A stretch of 64,000 nucleotides of DNA from Dugong dugon (GCA_030035585.1 CM057462.1:142440734-142504733), one strand, 5' to 3'; shown: positions 11,536 through 23,493, numbered from the stretch's first letter. Notes: generated from the letters alone by a model not told the origin. Numbers and translations are program-made.

Positions 11536-12526
11536 ATGGTTCCAGTAGGCATCCAAAATAAAACACCAGATGACTTTAAAGTAGAAGAAAAGGCACTAGA
11601 ACTACCTGATAGGGAATTCAAATCTCTAATACTCAGAATTCTCCAAGAACTGAGCCAAAAAGCTGACAAACATGAGGAAAAAATAGACAAACTCATGGAA
11701 ATACAGACAAAAAATTGGAAGAATTCAGGAAAATAATGCAGGAACAAAATGTCAAAATAAATTCTAACTAGAAATTAAACAAAAACAAAAATTAGAAATC
11801 CAAAAGATAAATAACAAGATTTCAGAAATGGACAGTGTCATAGAAGGGCTGAGGAGGAGATTTGAAACAGTGGAAGACATAATCAGTGCAATTGCAGGCA
11901 AACACTTGGATACAACTCTGAGGAAAACTCAGAGAAAAGAACAAAGAAAAATGAAGAGACCCAGAGAGTTATGTGGGATACAATCAAAAGCAAAAATCTG
12001 TGGATGATTGGAGTTCTAGAACAGGAGTGAAAACAGAAAATACAGAGAGGATCATTGAAGAACTGCCTATAGAGAACTTCCCCAATATCATGAAAGATGA
12101 AAAGCCAGCATTCCAAGAAGCTCAATGAACCCTATATAGGATAGACCCCAAAAGAAAATCACCAAGGCATATCATAATCACACTCACCAAAACCATAGAC
12201 AAACAAAGAATCCTAAGAGCAGCTCATGAAAAACAAGAAGTCACATACAGAGGAGAAACAATAAGACTAAGCTCAGATTATTTGGCAGACACCATGCAGA
12301 CAAGAAGGCAATGGGATGATATATATAAAACCTTGAAAGAAAAAAAATGACAGCCAAGGATAATACATCCTGCGAAACTCTCGTTCAAATATGATGGTGA
12401 AATTAGGACATTTCCAGATAAACAGAAATTAAGGGAATATGTAAAAACCAAACCAAACATATGATAATTATTGAAGGGATGCTTCGATCTGAGAACAAAT
12501 AACTTCAGCTCACAGGCAGAATCTAG
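11536..12526 (+). pseudogene. L1 copy 2: ORF1, broken
   Basis: The start MVPVGIQNKTPDDFKVEE is intact and the frame is open for 66 codons (to 11736), where it ends after a frameshift in the coiled-coil coding part. The remaining domains can be followed in other frames: EGLRRRFETVEDIISAI near 11845-11890, and further RRM-like and C-terminal phrases up to about 12500. The usual LTG-stop is altered to LTGRI-stop (tag at 12524-12526). It has several frameshifts and stops and is non-functional. Confidence 0.8.
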
Positions 12527-12954
12527 GATGCAGGATCGTACCAGCCAGATACCAATCTAGGAAATGAACTCTCAAGGACTATCCAAAACCAAAAGAAATA
12601 CAACAGGGAATGAGAGCACTTCATCAGTAAACGACAAGAACATCAGAACAATAAAAGATGGAATAAACAGTGTAGGTATTGAACCTTCTAATGGAGAGGA
12701 AGACAAGGCAATTGCAAGTAATAATAGACTACTTGAAACTTAGAAAGATAAGGATAAATTTCACAGTAACCACAAAGAAAGTTAAGAAACCTACTCATCA
12801 AAATAAAGAGGAAAAATATAAAGTCTCAGCCAGATAAAAATCTACAAAAACAAAAGAAATGAAAAAAAATAAAATCCACAAACATAAGTAACTCATCACA
12901 GGAGAGTAAGAAGAACAAAGAAAACGTCAGCACCACAAAAAAAAGCACTACAAA

Positions 12955-15900
12955 ATGACAGCAACAAACTCACATCTATCAATAATTACACTGAATGTAA
13001 ATGAACTCAATGCACCCATAAAGAGAAGGAGAGTGACAGAATGTTTAAGAAAAGGGGATCCATCAATATGCTGTCTACAAGAGACAAATCTTAGAAACAA
13101 AGATGTGAATTTATTAAAAGTCAAAGGTTGGAAAAAAATACATCAAGCTAACAGCTACCAATAAAGAGCAAGAGTGGCAATACTAATCTCAAGTAAAATA
13201 GAATTTAAAACAAAATCCACTGTAAAAGACAAAGAAGGCACTATATAAATATTAAGGGGATGATCCATCATGAAGACATAACCATAATAAACATCTATGC
13301 ACCCAATGACAGGGCTCCAAAATACATAAAACAAACTCTAACAACACTGAAAAGAGTAATTGACAGTTCCGCGATAATAGTAGGACTTCAACACACCACT
13401 CTCGGTAAAAGACAGAACAACTAAGAAGAAAGTCAGAAAAGATACAGAAGACCTAAAGGGCACAATTAGCCAACATGACCTCATAGACATATATAGAACA
13501 CTCCATCCAACAGCTATGAAGTACACATTCTTTTCCAATGCACATGGAACATTCTCCAGAATAGACCACATCTTAGGCCACAGAGTAATCCTCAACAAGA
13601 TCCAAAAAGCTGAGATAATACCAAGTATCTTCTCTGACCACAATGCCATCAAGGTAGAAATCAACAACAGAAAGAGCAAGGAAAAAAAATCAATTATCTG
13701 GAAACTGAATAATACCTTGCTTACACATCACTGGGTAATAGAAGAAATCAGAGATGGAATCAAAAAATTCCTAGAATCAAATGAGAATGAAAACACATCA
13801 TACCAAAACCTTTGGGAAACAACAAGGGCAGTCCTCAGAGGACAATTTATAGCAATAGATGCACATATCAATAAAAAGGAAAGGGACAAAATCAAAACAT
13901 TAACTACACAACTAAAACAAATTGAAAGAGAAAAACAAAAAAATCCCACAGCCACCATTAGAAAGGAAATAATAAAGATCATAGCAGAAATAAATGAAAT
14001 AGAGAACAGAAAAACAATAGGAAGAATCAACAAAACCAAAAGTTGGTTCTTTGAAAGAATCAACAAAATCGACAAACCACTGGCCAAACTGATGAAAGAA
14101 AAACAGGACAGGATGCGAATTACCCAAATAAGAAATGAAACGGGTGACATTACAACAGACCCAACTGAAATAAAAAGGATCACAACAGAATATTATGAAA
14201 AACTATACTCTAGCAAATTTGAAAACCTAGAGGAAATGGATAAATTTCTGGAAACACACTACCTACCCAAACTACAACAAGGTGATGATGAAAATCTGAG
14301 CAGACCCATAACAAGAGCAGAGATTGAACAGGTAATAAAAAAAACCTCCCAACCAAAAAAGCCCTGGCCCAGATGGCTTCACTGGAGAATTCTATGAAAC
14401 ATTCACAGAAGAGCTTGTACCAGTACTACTCAAGCTATTTCAGGGCATAGAAAAGGAAGAAACACTTCCAAATTCATTCTATGAAGTCAACATAATGCTG
14501 ATACCAAAACCAGGTAAAGATGACACACACAAAAAAAGAAAATTACAGACCAATATCTCTGATGAATATAGATGCAAAAATTCTCAACAAAATTCTAGCC
14601 AATAGGATTCAGCATTGTATCAAAAACATAATACACAACAACCAAGTAGGATTCATACCAGGTATGCAAGGATGGTTCAACATTAGAAAATCAACCAGTG
14701 TAATCCACCACATAAATAAAAGATAAGAAAAGAATCACATGATCCTCTCAATTGATGCAGAAAAGGCATCTGACAAAGTCCAACACCCATTCCTGATAAA
14801 AACTCTCAATAAAATAGGTACAGAAGGGAAATTCCTCAACATAATAAACGGCATCTATGCAAAACCCACAGCCAACATCCTTCTTAATGGAGAGAGGCTG
14901 AAAATATTCCCAACATTCCCCTTGAGAACAGGAACAAGACAAGGATGCCCTTTATCACCACTCCTATTTAACATTGTGCTGGAAGTTCTAGCTAGAGCAA
15001 TAAGGCAAGAAAAAGAAATAAATGATATCCAAATTTGTAATTAAGAAGGTAAACTGTCCTTATTTGTGGATGATATGATACAATACATAGAAACCCCTAA
15101 AGACTCCACAAGAAATCTATTGGAACTAACAGAAAGATTCAGCAGAGTAGCAGGATACAAGATAAACATATAAAATCAGTTGGATTCCTATACACCAATA
15201 AAAAGAATGATGAAAAGGAAATCAGGAAAACTATACCACTTATAATAGCCCCTAAAAATATAAAATACTTTGGAATAAATCTAACCAGGGATGTAAAAGT
15301 CCTATACAGAGAAAACTACAAAACACTACTGCAATAAATCCAAAAGGATCTCCATAAATGGAAAAACATTCTATGCTCATGGATAGGCAGACTCAACATT
15401 GTGAAAATGACAATTCTACCCAAAGCAATTTACAAATACGATGCAATCCCAATCCAAATACCAACAACATTCTTCAAAGAGATGGAAAAACTAATCATTA
15501 ACTTTATATGAAAAGGGAAGAAGCCCTGAATAAGTAAACCACTATTGAAGAAGAAGAATAAAGTTGGAGGACTCACACTACCTAACCTCAGAACCTCTAT
15601 AGTACAGCTATAGTAGTCAGGACAGCCTGCTACTGGTACAGTGACAGATCCATTGACCAATGGAACAGAATTGAGAACCCAGATGTAAATCCATCCACCT
15701 ACGGTCACCTGCTCTTCGACAAGGGCCCAAAGTCCATCAAATGGGGAAAAGACAGTCTTTTTAACAACTGGTGCTGGCAAAACTGGATATCTATCTGCAA
15801 AAAAATGAAACAGGACCCATACCTCACACCATATACAAAAACTAATTCAAAATGCATCAAAGACCTAAAAATAAAGCCAAAAACTATAAAGTTCATATAA

Positions 15901-16800
15901 GAAAAAATTGGACCAACGTTACAGGCCCTAATACACAGCATTAACAGGATACAAACCATAACCATCAACACATAAATCCCAGAATATAAGCTAGATAACT
16001 GGGATCTTGTAATAATCAAACACCTATGCTCTTCAAAAGATTTCACCAAAAGAGTAAAAAGAGAACCTACAGACTGGGAAAAAAATTTTTGACAGTACAA
16101 GTCAGGCAAATGTCTAATCTCCATTATCTACAAGAAAATCCAACACCTCTACAAAGAGAAATAATCTATAAAGAGAAATAATCCTATTAAAAAATAGGCC
16201 AAGGAAATGAACAGACACTTCATTAAAGAAGACTTTTAAGCAGCCATTAGACACATGAGGAAATGCTCACGATCACTAGCCATTACAGCAATGCAAATTA
16301 AAACCACAGTGAGATACCATCTCACCCAGGCATTCCTGGAAAGAATCAAAAATACTGAAAATAACAAATGTTGGAGAGGCTGCGGGGAGATCAGAACTCA
16401 TATACACGCTGGTGGGAATGCAAAATGTTACAACCATTTTGGAAAATGATATGGTGCTTCCTCAGAAAGCTAGAAATAGAAATACCATACGATCCAGCAA
16501 TCACACTCTTAGGAATATATCCTAGAGAAATAAGAGCCATCACTAGAATAGACATATGCACACCTATGTGCATGGCAGCATTGTTCACAATAGCAAAAAA
16601 TGGAAACAACCTAGATGCCCATCAACAGATGAATGGATAAACAAACTTTGGTACATACACACAATGGAGTACTAAGCAACGATAAAGAACAATGATGAAT
16701 CTGTGAAGTACCTCATAACATGGATGAACTGGAGGACAGTATGCTGACTGAAATAAGTCAATCACAAAAGGACAAATACTGTATGAGATCTCTATGGTAA
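12955..16800 (+). pseudogene. L1 copy 2: ORF2 (endonuclease/reverse transcriptase), broken
   Basis: Full-length ORF2 by coordinates (3846 bases, against ~1275 codons usual for L1). It starts MTATNSHLSIITLNVNELNAP. The first frame stops at 13164. A 293-codon open segment in the same frame (13516-14397) covers the end of the endonuclease, with SRIDHILGH and IFSDHNAI, and the linker to the reverse transcriptase. The catalytic VGDFN box is degraded to VGLQH near 13380. In the reverse transcriptase, [17 protein letters not shown] is present at 14930-14985, but the FADD active-site box reads FVDD near 15068. The C-terminal cysteine-region coding sequence ([17 protein letters not shown]) lies near 16365-16420. 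The final stop is 16798-16800. It has many stops and frameshifts and is non-functional. Confidence 0.85.
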
Positions 16801-17962
16801 AAACCAGCGAAAAAGTTTACACACAAAAAATAACAATCTTTGTTGGTTACGAGGGATGGGAGGGGTGGGTGGGGGAAATAAATAGGCAATAGATAAGTGG
16901 TATCTTGGGTGAAGAGTGATACAGTACACAATACTTGGGAACCCAGCACAACTTGTACAAGGAAAGGTCATGGAAGCTCCATAGACGCATTCAAACTCCC
17001 CGAGGGACTGAATTGCTGGGGGGAGTGCTGTGGGGACCATGGTCTCAGGGAACATCTAGCTCAGTTGGCATAACACAGTTTATAAAGACAATGTTCTACA
17101 GTTTAGCTTCGGGAGTAGCGTCTGGGGTCTTAAAAGCCTGTGAGCAGCCATCTAAGATACGCCACTGGTCTCGTCCCTTCGGGAACAAGGGAGAATATAG
17201 AGAACAGGATACAAGGAAAAGATTAGTCCAAAGGGCTAATGGACCATAGGTACCAAGGCCTCCACCAGACTGAGTCCCGTACAGCTAGAAGGTGCCTGGC
17301 TACTACCACTGACTGCTCTGACCAGGATCACAGCAGAGGGTTTTGGACACAGCTGGAGAAGAAAGTAGAACAAAATTCTAACACATACAAAAAAGACCAG
17401 ATTTACTGACCTGAAAGAGACTGGAATAACCCTGAGAGTATGGCCCCTGGACATCCTTTTAGCTCAGTGTTGAAGTCACTTCTGAGGTTCCCCGTTCAGA
17501 CAGGACTGGACAGCCCCATAGAACAAAATGGGACTAAAGAGGCACAGCAGTCCAGGGACAAGGACTAGAAAGCAGAATGGGACAGGAAAGCTGGTGATAG
17601 AGAACTCAAGGTTGAGTTAGGACTGTGTTGACATGTAGTGGGGTTGTTAATGACTGTCATAGGGCAACATGTATACTGTTTAATGATAAACTATTTTGTT
17701 CTGTAAACCTTCATCTAAAGTGAGAATAGCAGCACAACAGGAAGAACATAATCAGTGTCACTGAACTGTGCATATAGAAATTTTTAAAATGGTGTATCTT
17801 TGGCTAAGTATATTTTCACCAAAAAAAAAGAAAAGATTGAGAAGGGAGAGGGTTGACATTTTGTGGAATTGTTAACTAATGTCATAAAACAATATGTGTA
17901 CTGACTGTTTAATAAGAAACTGTTCTGTAAACCTTCACCTAAAGTACAATTAAAAAAAAAAA
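16801..17962 (+). mobile_element. L1 copy 2: 3' UTR with duplicated terminal segment
   Basis: The 3' UTR contains a G-rich block at 16853-16875 and runs to an A tail at 17952-17962. The terminal unit occurs twice. The first (about 17610-17720) ends tgtaaaccttcatctaaag. A ~110-base spacer rich in A follows (tattttcaccaaaaaaaaag near 17811-17830). The second unit (about 17831-17952) has the same order of phrases (ttgacattttgtggaattgt, ataaaacaatatgtgtactg, ctgtaaaccttcacctaaag). The antisense L1 at 59867-60225 has the same double arrangement, whereas copies 3 and 4 have a single unit. Confidence 0.8.
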
Positions 17963-18228
17963 TAGAAGTAAGGACAGCGAGACTATGTCTCACATATTTT
18001 GGCCCTGTTATCAAGAGGGATCAATCCCTGGAGATGGACATCATGCTTGGTAGAGGGTCAGTGAAAAAGAGGAAGACTCTCAACAAGATGGATTAACACA
18101 GTGGCTGCAACAACGGGCTGAAGCATGGCAATGATTGTGAGGATGGTGCAAGACCAGGCAGTGTTTTGTTCTGTTGTACAGAGGTTTGCTATGAGTGGGA
18201 ACCAACTCGAGGGCACCTAACAACACCA
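17963..18228 (+). mobile_element. RTE (BovB-like) LINE fragment, right half (3' end)
   Basis: This is a continuation of the RTE element that stops at 6458. It starts with the second copy of tagaagtaaggacagc and runs through tttggccctgttatcaagag, catcatgcttggtagagggt and the final ggcacctaacaacaccacca. RTE elements end in short AAC-type repeats rather than poly(A), and the decayed form of that is seen here. The coding frame is broken. Confidence 0.85.
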
Positions 18229-18477
18229 CCACCATATATTTAGTTATATATATAATTATATACATATTTAAAGCACTGATTACTCCAGCAAAATGTATCA
18301 TCTTGTGAAATTTGCCAATTTGTGACTTTTATTCCAATTACCTTATCTAGATGATTATTGGCAGGACTGATTTTTACCCTGTACACACTGGTCTATTTTC
18401 AGTGTCACTATCTGTGTTGTATAAGTTGTTAAATATTCATTATTATTGGATATATATAACCATGAAATCCTGCATGT
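18229..18477. repeat. AT-rich low-complexity stretch
   Basis: The left part is AT-repeat text (tatatttagttatatatata). The rest, to 18477, is unassigned unique-looking sequence without gene features. Confidence 0.5.
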
Positions 18478-18650
18478 GAATCCTAGCTCTATAAATTGCT
18501 AGCCTATGACAGATGGCAAAGTTCTTAACCATTTTGAACCTCTATTTCTTCACGTATAAAACTGGAATTGATAATATCTGCTTTTCTGTGCTGTTGTGAG
18601 GGCCAGAAATAACATATGCAAATCAGTGAAGCCTGTAATAGTTATTCATT
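18478..18650 (+). repeat. MIR-like ancient SINE
   Basis: The order of phrases follows sense MIR: gaatcctagctctataaatt, then aaagttcttaaccattttga, tctatttcttcacgtataaa and gctgttgtgagggccagaaa. These correspond to the MIR block that describes loss of position, followed by the typical ...ttgttgtgagg... region. Divergence is high, as expected. Confidence 0.6.
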
Positions 18651-18835
18651 CAGTCATATCTGCATTTGTATTGTTTCTTCTAGGGCATTTTTTCACATTG
18701 TACTCAAGTAGAAAGTGTGGTGGGAGGAGATGTTCTCAAAAATTTACCCACTTATTTACTTGGATTGCTGGCTGAAAGCTGAGCTAGAGCCCATGCTGGT
18801 GCCCCAGCACCAGAAGTTGTGACTAAAGGGTAATA

Positions 18836-19220
18836 CACCCTCTCCTCACTTATCAATGTGGTTAGGTTCCAAAGACCAGGTTGTTATGCAAAATCGGTGT
18901 TATATAAAGATGGAGGATGACCACATCAGTTCACAAAATGGAGGATGGCTACATCATTACACAACTGCTAAATTACATCATTACCTTACTGCCAAGTTAC
19001 ATCATTACATAACTGCCAAACCACTGAGACTCATGGCTGAAACAAGCTGACACATAACCTTAGCCATCAAGGACAGCATTACTGTCTCCTCATGCCTCAG
19101 CGTACATTACTGTCAGATGTACATCATTAATTCACAAAATAGTCAGATAGTAGATTTTTTACTATTGCCGTAAATGCAAAACGTCAGATATTGAGATAGT
19201 CGATAAGTGAGGAGATAGTG
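18836..19220 (+). mobile_element. Tigger-like MITE (non-autonomous DNA transposon), copy A
   Basis: A 385-bp unit with terminal inverted repeats. The left end cacYMtctcctcacttatc is mirrored at the right end (19202-19220), with about 17 of 19 bases matching. A TA dinucleotide precedes the left end; the right flank is TT, which could be a mutated TA. The subterminal text gttaggttccaaagaccagg resembles Tigger (pogo/Tc1-mariner) elements. The interior holds three 24-bp tandem units at 18951-19022 (each starting acatcattac). A second copy in the opposite orientation lies at 57022-57367. The 64-codon open frame at 18856 reflects the tandem units and is not a gene. Confidence 0.6.
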
Positions 19221-19351
19221 TTGCAATAACAAGTGATGCAGTTATAAATGGAGAAGTTAAGTATTGCAAGGTATAGCAAATCTATAATGGATTTGTCACA
19301 TTTGTACCTAATAATTAATTTGCTGAACTGATAAAACCTTAAACTCTTTTA

Positions 19352-19505
19352 AAACCCACTGCCATCGAGTTGATTTCAACTCATAGCAACCTCAATGGAC
19401 TTCCAAGGCTGTAAATCTCTTTGGAAGCAGACTGTCACATCTTTCTCCCACGGAGTTGCTGGTGGTTTTGAACCACCGACCTTTCAGTTAGCAATCACTT
19501 TACAT
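19352..19505 (-). mobile_element. AfroSINE, antisense
   Basis: Read on the minus strand, the copy has the tRNA-related head at the right (ccgacctttcagttagcaat is the antisense of the tRNA arm region). The middle block is tgctggtggttttgaaccac, and the tail at the left is catcgagttgatttcaactc. The head end is truncated. Confidence 0.85.
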
Positions 19506-19529
19506 ATGAAGATTCACTCGTTAATTCAC

Positions 19530-19552
19530 TTAGTTTTTTTTTTTTTTTTTCC
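19530..19552 (+). repeat. Poly(T) run
   Basis: An 18-20 base T run preceded by cttag and followed by ccttctctct. It is not clearly attached to an element. Confidence 0.6.
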
Positions 19553-19559
19553 TTCTCTC

Positions 19560-19910
19560 TAATATGGTTCAGGAACTTTCCTAGATACTGGTGATAGGAC
19601 AATCAACAAGAGAGACAGAATTCTTGATATTTTAAATAGATTACATAGTACTAGAAGGACACAGGGTAAATGAATACTATGTACATACATACACACACAC
19701 ATATATATATATATATATAGTTACAAGTGATAAGTAGAAAAATAAAATAACATGAAATGATAAAGAGTCATGGGTAACTACTTTTGATTGGATGACCAGG
19801 GAAGGCCTTTCTGTGAGATGACCTGTATAATATGAAGAAGTCAGTCTTGCATATTACTAGGTGGTTGATAATTTTAATGCAAGTAAGGACCCACAGTGGG
19901 AAAAAATATG
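19560..19910 (+). repeat. Ancient interspersed repeat-like sequence, family not named
   Basis: The phrases tcctagatactggtgatagg, acaatcaacaagagagacag and gaccagggaaggcctttctg, in this order and spacing, resemble a very widespread mammalian repeat that I cannot name with confidence. An (AC)n(AT)n microsatellite interrupts it at 19681-19721. No coding function is apparent. Confidence 0.4.
19681..19721 (+). repeat. (AC)n(AT)n microsatellite
   Basis: A compound dinucleotide tract: gtacatacatacacacacac followed by atatatatatatatatatag. It is a likely length polymorphism. Confidence 0.9.
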
Positions 19911-20181
19911 GATTATTCAAGCAACTTACAAGATAAATAAAATGTTATAAGTGTTATAATTAAATCCTGTATGAAGTAATGAAGATATAATGAGGATTTT
20001 TTTATTATACCTTGTAGTAAGAGAAATTTGAAGAAAGGCTTCAGAAAAAAGGTGAAACCTGAGTGGATCCTTTAATGACAAATGTTTCATCATTAAGCTA
20101 AGAAGGGTTGTGTGGGGTAAAGGACCTAGTTTTACCTTATAGTAAGGTGGACTTTGTCCTTGGCTCTGGAGAAATAACTGT

Positions 20182-20221
20182 TGGAGAATTGGGGTGCTTT
20201 GAGGAGAATTGGGGTGCTTTG
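20182..20221 (+). repeat. 20-bp direct tandem duplication
   Basis: The unit ggagaattggggtgctttga occurs twice in immediate succession with no differences. It is a recent local duplication in otherwise unassigned sequence. Confidence 0.85.
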
Positions 20222-20289
20222 ATTTGAGACTTCCAGGCCATACGTAAGGATTTATGCTGAAGAATGGGAGCCGGCCAGACCAGAAAATA

Positions 20290-20934
20290 CTCACTTGGGA
20301 GACAGATATCTACCAACCTCAGGAAGCATGATTTAGCCTATCTTTTAGGACTGGCTGATAAAAATTATGAACATGGAGGCTCACAGAGCTTCCTGGTAGG
20401 TGAGAGCATCTTCTTTTGAGAGGGTATTGCATCTCTTGGGACATGAAAGTTTCTCTGTGGGAACTTCCCAGACCTTTCCCTAAGCATCTCTTCATTTGTA
20501 TCCTTTTGGCTATAATAAATCTGTGGTTATAAGTATGGTATACTCTGTGTGAGTTCTGTGAGTGGTTCCAGCAAATTATCAAATCCAAGGGGGCATAGAA
20601 GCCAGCAGATAGAAAGTAATGGTGTCATGCAGACTCAATTTGCAACTGGCATCTTGAAGTGCCACCAGCTCCAAATTGGTGACCAGAAGGTCAGAAGGTT
20701 GGGGTATCACTTGGACTCCACAAACCTGAAGCTGACATCTGCCTATTTGGCAGTCTAAAGGTTGGTGTCCTATTAACTTGTGAGTTATGACCTAGCTCCA
20801 GATGCCTGGGGTCAAAAAGAGAGAAAGTGCAACAGGGGCAGCTGGTGATGAGAATGGAGAAGTAGTACTGTGTGGACTGGATCAATTTCAACATTTTGGG
20901 GATTGGATTCATGGTGATCCTTATCACAGGTTTT
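20290..20934 (+). mobile_element. Possible retroviral LTR or LTR/leader region, family not named
   Basis: The part around 20470-20620 (ccctaagcatctcttcattt, gctataataaatctgtggtt, gtgagttctgtgagtggttc) has the layout of an LTR R/U5 region. An AATAAA signal at 20512-20517 is followed by a T/G-rich stretch, then by a leader-like region that ends near gcatcttgaagtgccaccag. I do not see convincing TG...CA borders or a target duplication. The right edge is where the L1M sequence begins. Treat this as tentative. Confidence 0.35.
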
Positions 20935-21864
20935 AACCACAGTAAACAGGTTAGGCTGGGAGTGATGTCAACAAAAATGGAAGAGTAAAGACCTCTGATT
21001 ATCTGCTCGTCCATAAAAGCAATGAAAGAAATCATACAAAGTCAACGCTCAGAACTCTGGAAATTAACCAAATGCTTGCAGAAATCTGAGAGCATTTATT
21101 CAAGAAAAATGGCCAAATCTCAGTAAGAACAACTAACCTTGTGGCATTTTAACTTTCCCTTGCCCTATCCTCCAATCACCAACTCAGTGGCAGCCTTGAA
21201 AAATGACAGCTCATAATCCTAGTATCAGAGGGAGCAAATGAAACATCATTCCCCCAAAACTGTCATTACTTGACCTTTTTTCTCGTTCCCTGGAAGATCC
21301 TACTCAAAAGGCTTGTTCTTATTTGATATACACCGAGTGCTCAAAATCTCTCCCAAGGAGGGTATTTATTGAAAACATTTAAAGGCAAGTATTTTAATGT
21401 TGTGATTGCCTGAAATGATGGATAGAAATTGGGACAAAATAGACAATAACCAACAAGCTTAAAAATAAAAAGCAGAGGAATGAGATATTCTTAGGGACAG
21501 AGAAGAAAGAGAAGGTTAAGGTAGATTTTTATACTGTTTGGCTAACTGTTGAAGACATGTCCCAACACTCATACACAGAGGCCCTCAGGAATGAATGGGA
21601 GATTTAGTGGTTTCAGGTGTTTACAGAAAACACTACACAATCGGTAGCTGACAACTAAGCTAACAGTATAGAGCCTTCAATGGCCACATGTTGGAAAGAA
21701 TACAGATTTTACAGGACTAGTTCAGAAAAGTCACTAAACAGATAAATGACAGCAACAACTATAAGAAGCAGCAACAACAGCTAATCCTGGGGCCTGATTT
21801 CCAGAGTTGTTACATTATATTAATTTAAATGTCTAGTTTTCAATAAAAATGCATAAGACATGCA

Positions 21865-22368
21865 TTTGTTAAAAAGCAAAGATGTCACCTTGAAGACTAA
21901 CATGCACCTGACCCAAGTCATGGTCTTTTTCAATCACCTCATACTCATGCAAAAGCTGGACAATGAATAAGGAAGACTGAAGGAGAATTGACACCTATGA
22001 ATTATGGTGTTGGCAAAGAATATTGAATATAGTATGGACTACCAAAAGAATGAACAAATCTCTCTTGGAAGAAGTGCAGCCAGAAAGCTCATTAGAAGCA
22101 AGGATGGCAAGACTTTGTCTCACGTACTTTGGACATGTTATCAAGAAGGGTCAATCCCTGGAGAAGGACATCATGCTTAGTAAAGCAGAGGGTCAGTGAA
22201 ACAGAGGAAGACCCTCAATGAGATGGATTGATACAGTGGCTGCAACAACTGGCTTAAGCATAACAACAATTGTGAGAATGGTGCAGGACCAGGTAGTATT
22301 TCGTTCTATTGTACGTAGGGTCACTATGAGTCAGAATCGACTTGACAGCACCTGAAAGCAAAAACAAC
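21865..22368 (+). mobile_element. RTE LINE 3' fragment inside the L1M
   Basis: A 504-bp sense RTE piece (5'-truncated) that covers the end of the ORF and the tail. Phrases such as aaagatgtcaccttgaagac and tggacatgttatcaagaagg match the other RTE copies. It is flanked by the 10-bp duplication aagacatgca (21855-21864 and 22369-22378). Removing it restores a continuous L1M phrase (cataagacatgcaaaaccaa). Confidence 0.9.
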
Positions 22369-23493
22369 AAGACATGCAAAACCAAGAAAGTATGGTCCAT
22401 ACACAAGAAGAGATGCAGTCAACAGGAATTGCCCCTGAGGAAGCCCAGATGATAGACTTACTATAAAAATAATTTAAATCAAATATTTAAATATGTTCAA
22501 AAACTAAAACAAAATCTAAACAAACAAAAATATGAAAACAATGTATTACCAAATAGAGAACATCGAGAAAAGGAAAGAAATTATATATAAAAAAGCACCA
22601 GTCAAGAAATTATGATGATGAAAAGTACAATAACTAAAATTTAAAAAATCACTAGAGGGACTCCATCACATTTGAGAAGGCAGAAGAAAGAATCTTCGAA
22701 CTTGAAGACACATCAGTTGAGATTATCCAGTCTGAGGAACATGCAGAAAAAAGAATGAAGAAAAATGAACGGACCCTCAAAGACCTGTTGGGACACCATT
22801 AACACTAAGGTATGCATAATAGGAGTTTGAGAAATAGAGGAGAGGTAGAAACGGTCACAAAAAATATTTTAAGAAGTAGTGACCAAATAAATCCTAATTG
22901 ATGAAAAGCACTAATCCACACACCCAAGAAATCTAACAAATCCAAATAGGACAAACTCAGAGATCCATACCTAGAAATATGAAACTGACGAAAGTCAAAA
23001 ATAGAATCTTGAAAGCAGCAAGAAAGGAGGAACTCATCAAGTACAAGGAATTATCAATATGAATGACACCTGATTTGCCATCAGATACCATGGAGATCTG
23101 AATGCAGTAAGATAACATATTCAAATTGCTGTAAAAACAACAACAACAACACACACACAAACCTGATAACAAAGTATCCTGTATCTAGCAAAACAACCTT
23201 CAAATTTTAAAAATAAATAATTCCCAGATGAACACAACCTGTTAGAATTTGTTGATAGCAGACCAGATCTATAAGCAAAACTAAAGGAACATCTTTAAGA
23301 TGAGATGAAAGGACTAGACAGTAACTCAAATCCACATAAATAAAGACTCTGACAATGATAACTAAATTAGGAAATATAAAAGACAATATAAACATATAAA
23401 TATACTTCTTGTTCCTGTTTCTAACTAATTTTTTTCTATTTGATTTAAAATACAATTGCATAAGGTGATAGTTATAATTCTATGTTGCTGGGA

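Noticed and set aside
13516-14397. A 293-codon open frame, the longest in the window, considered as a host gene
   Set aside because: It is a fragment of L1 ORF2 (end of the endonuclease and linker) in the same frame as the ORF2 start at 12955, which is interrupted upstream and downstream.
18951-19022. Three regular 24-bp repeats, considered as a CRISPR-like array
   Set aside because: There are no unique spacers, the genome is mammalian, and the repeats sit inside a DNA transposon remnant.
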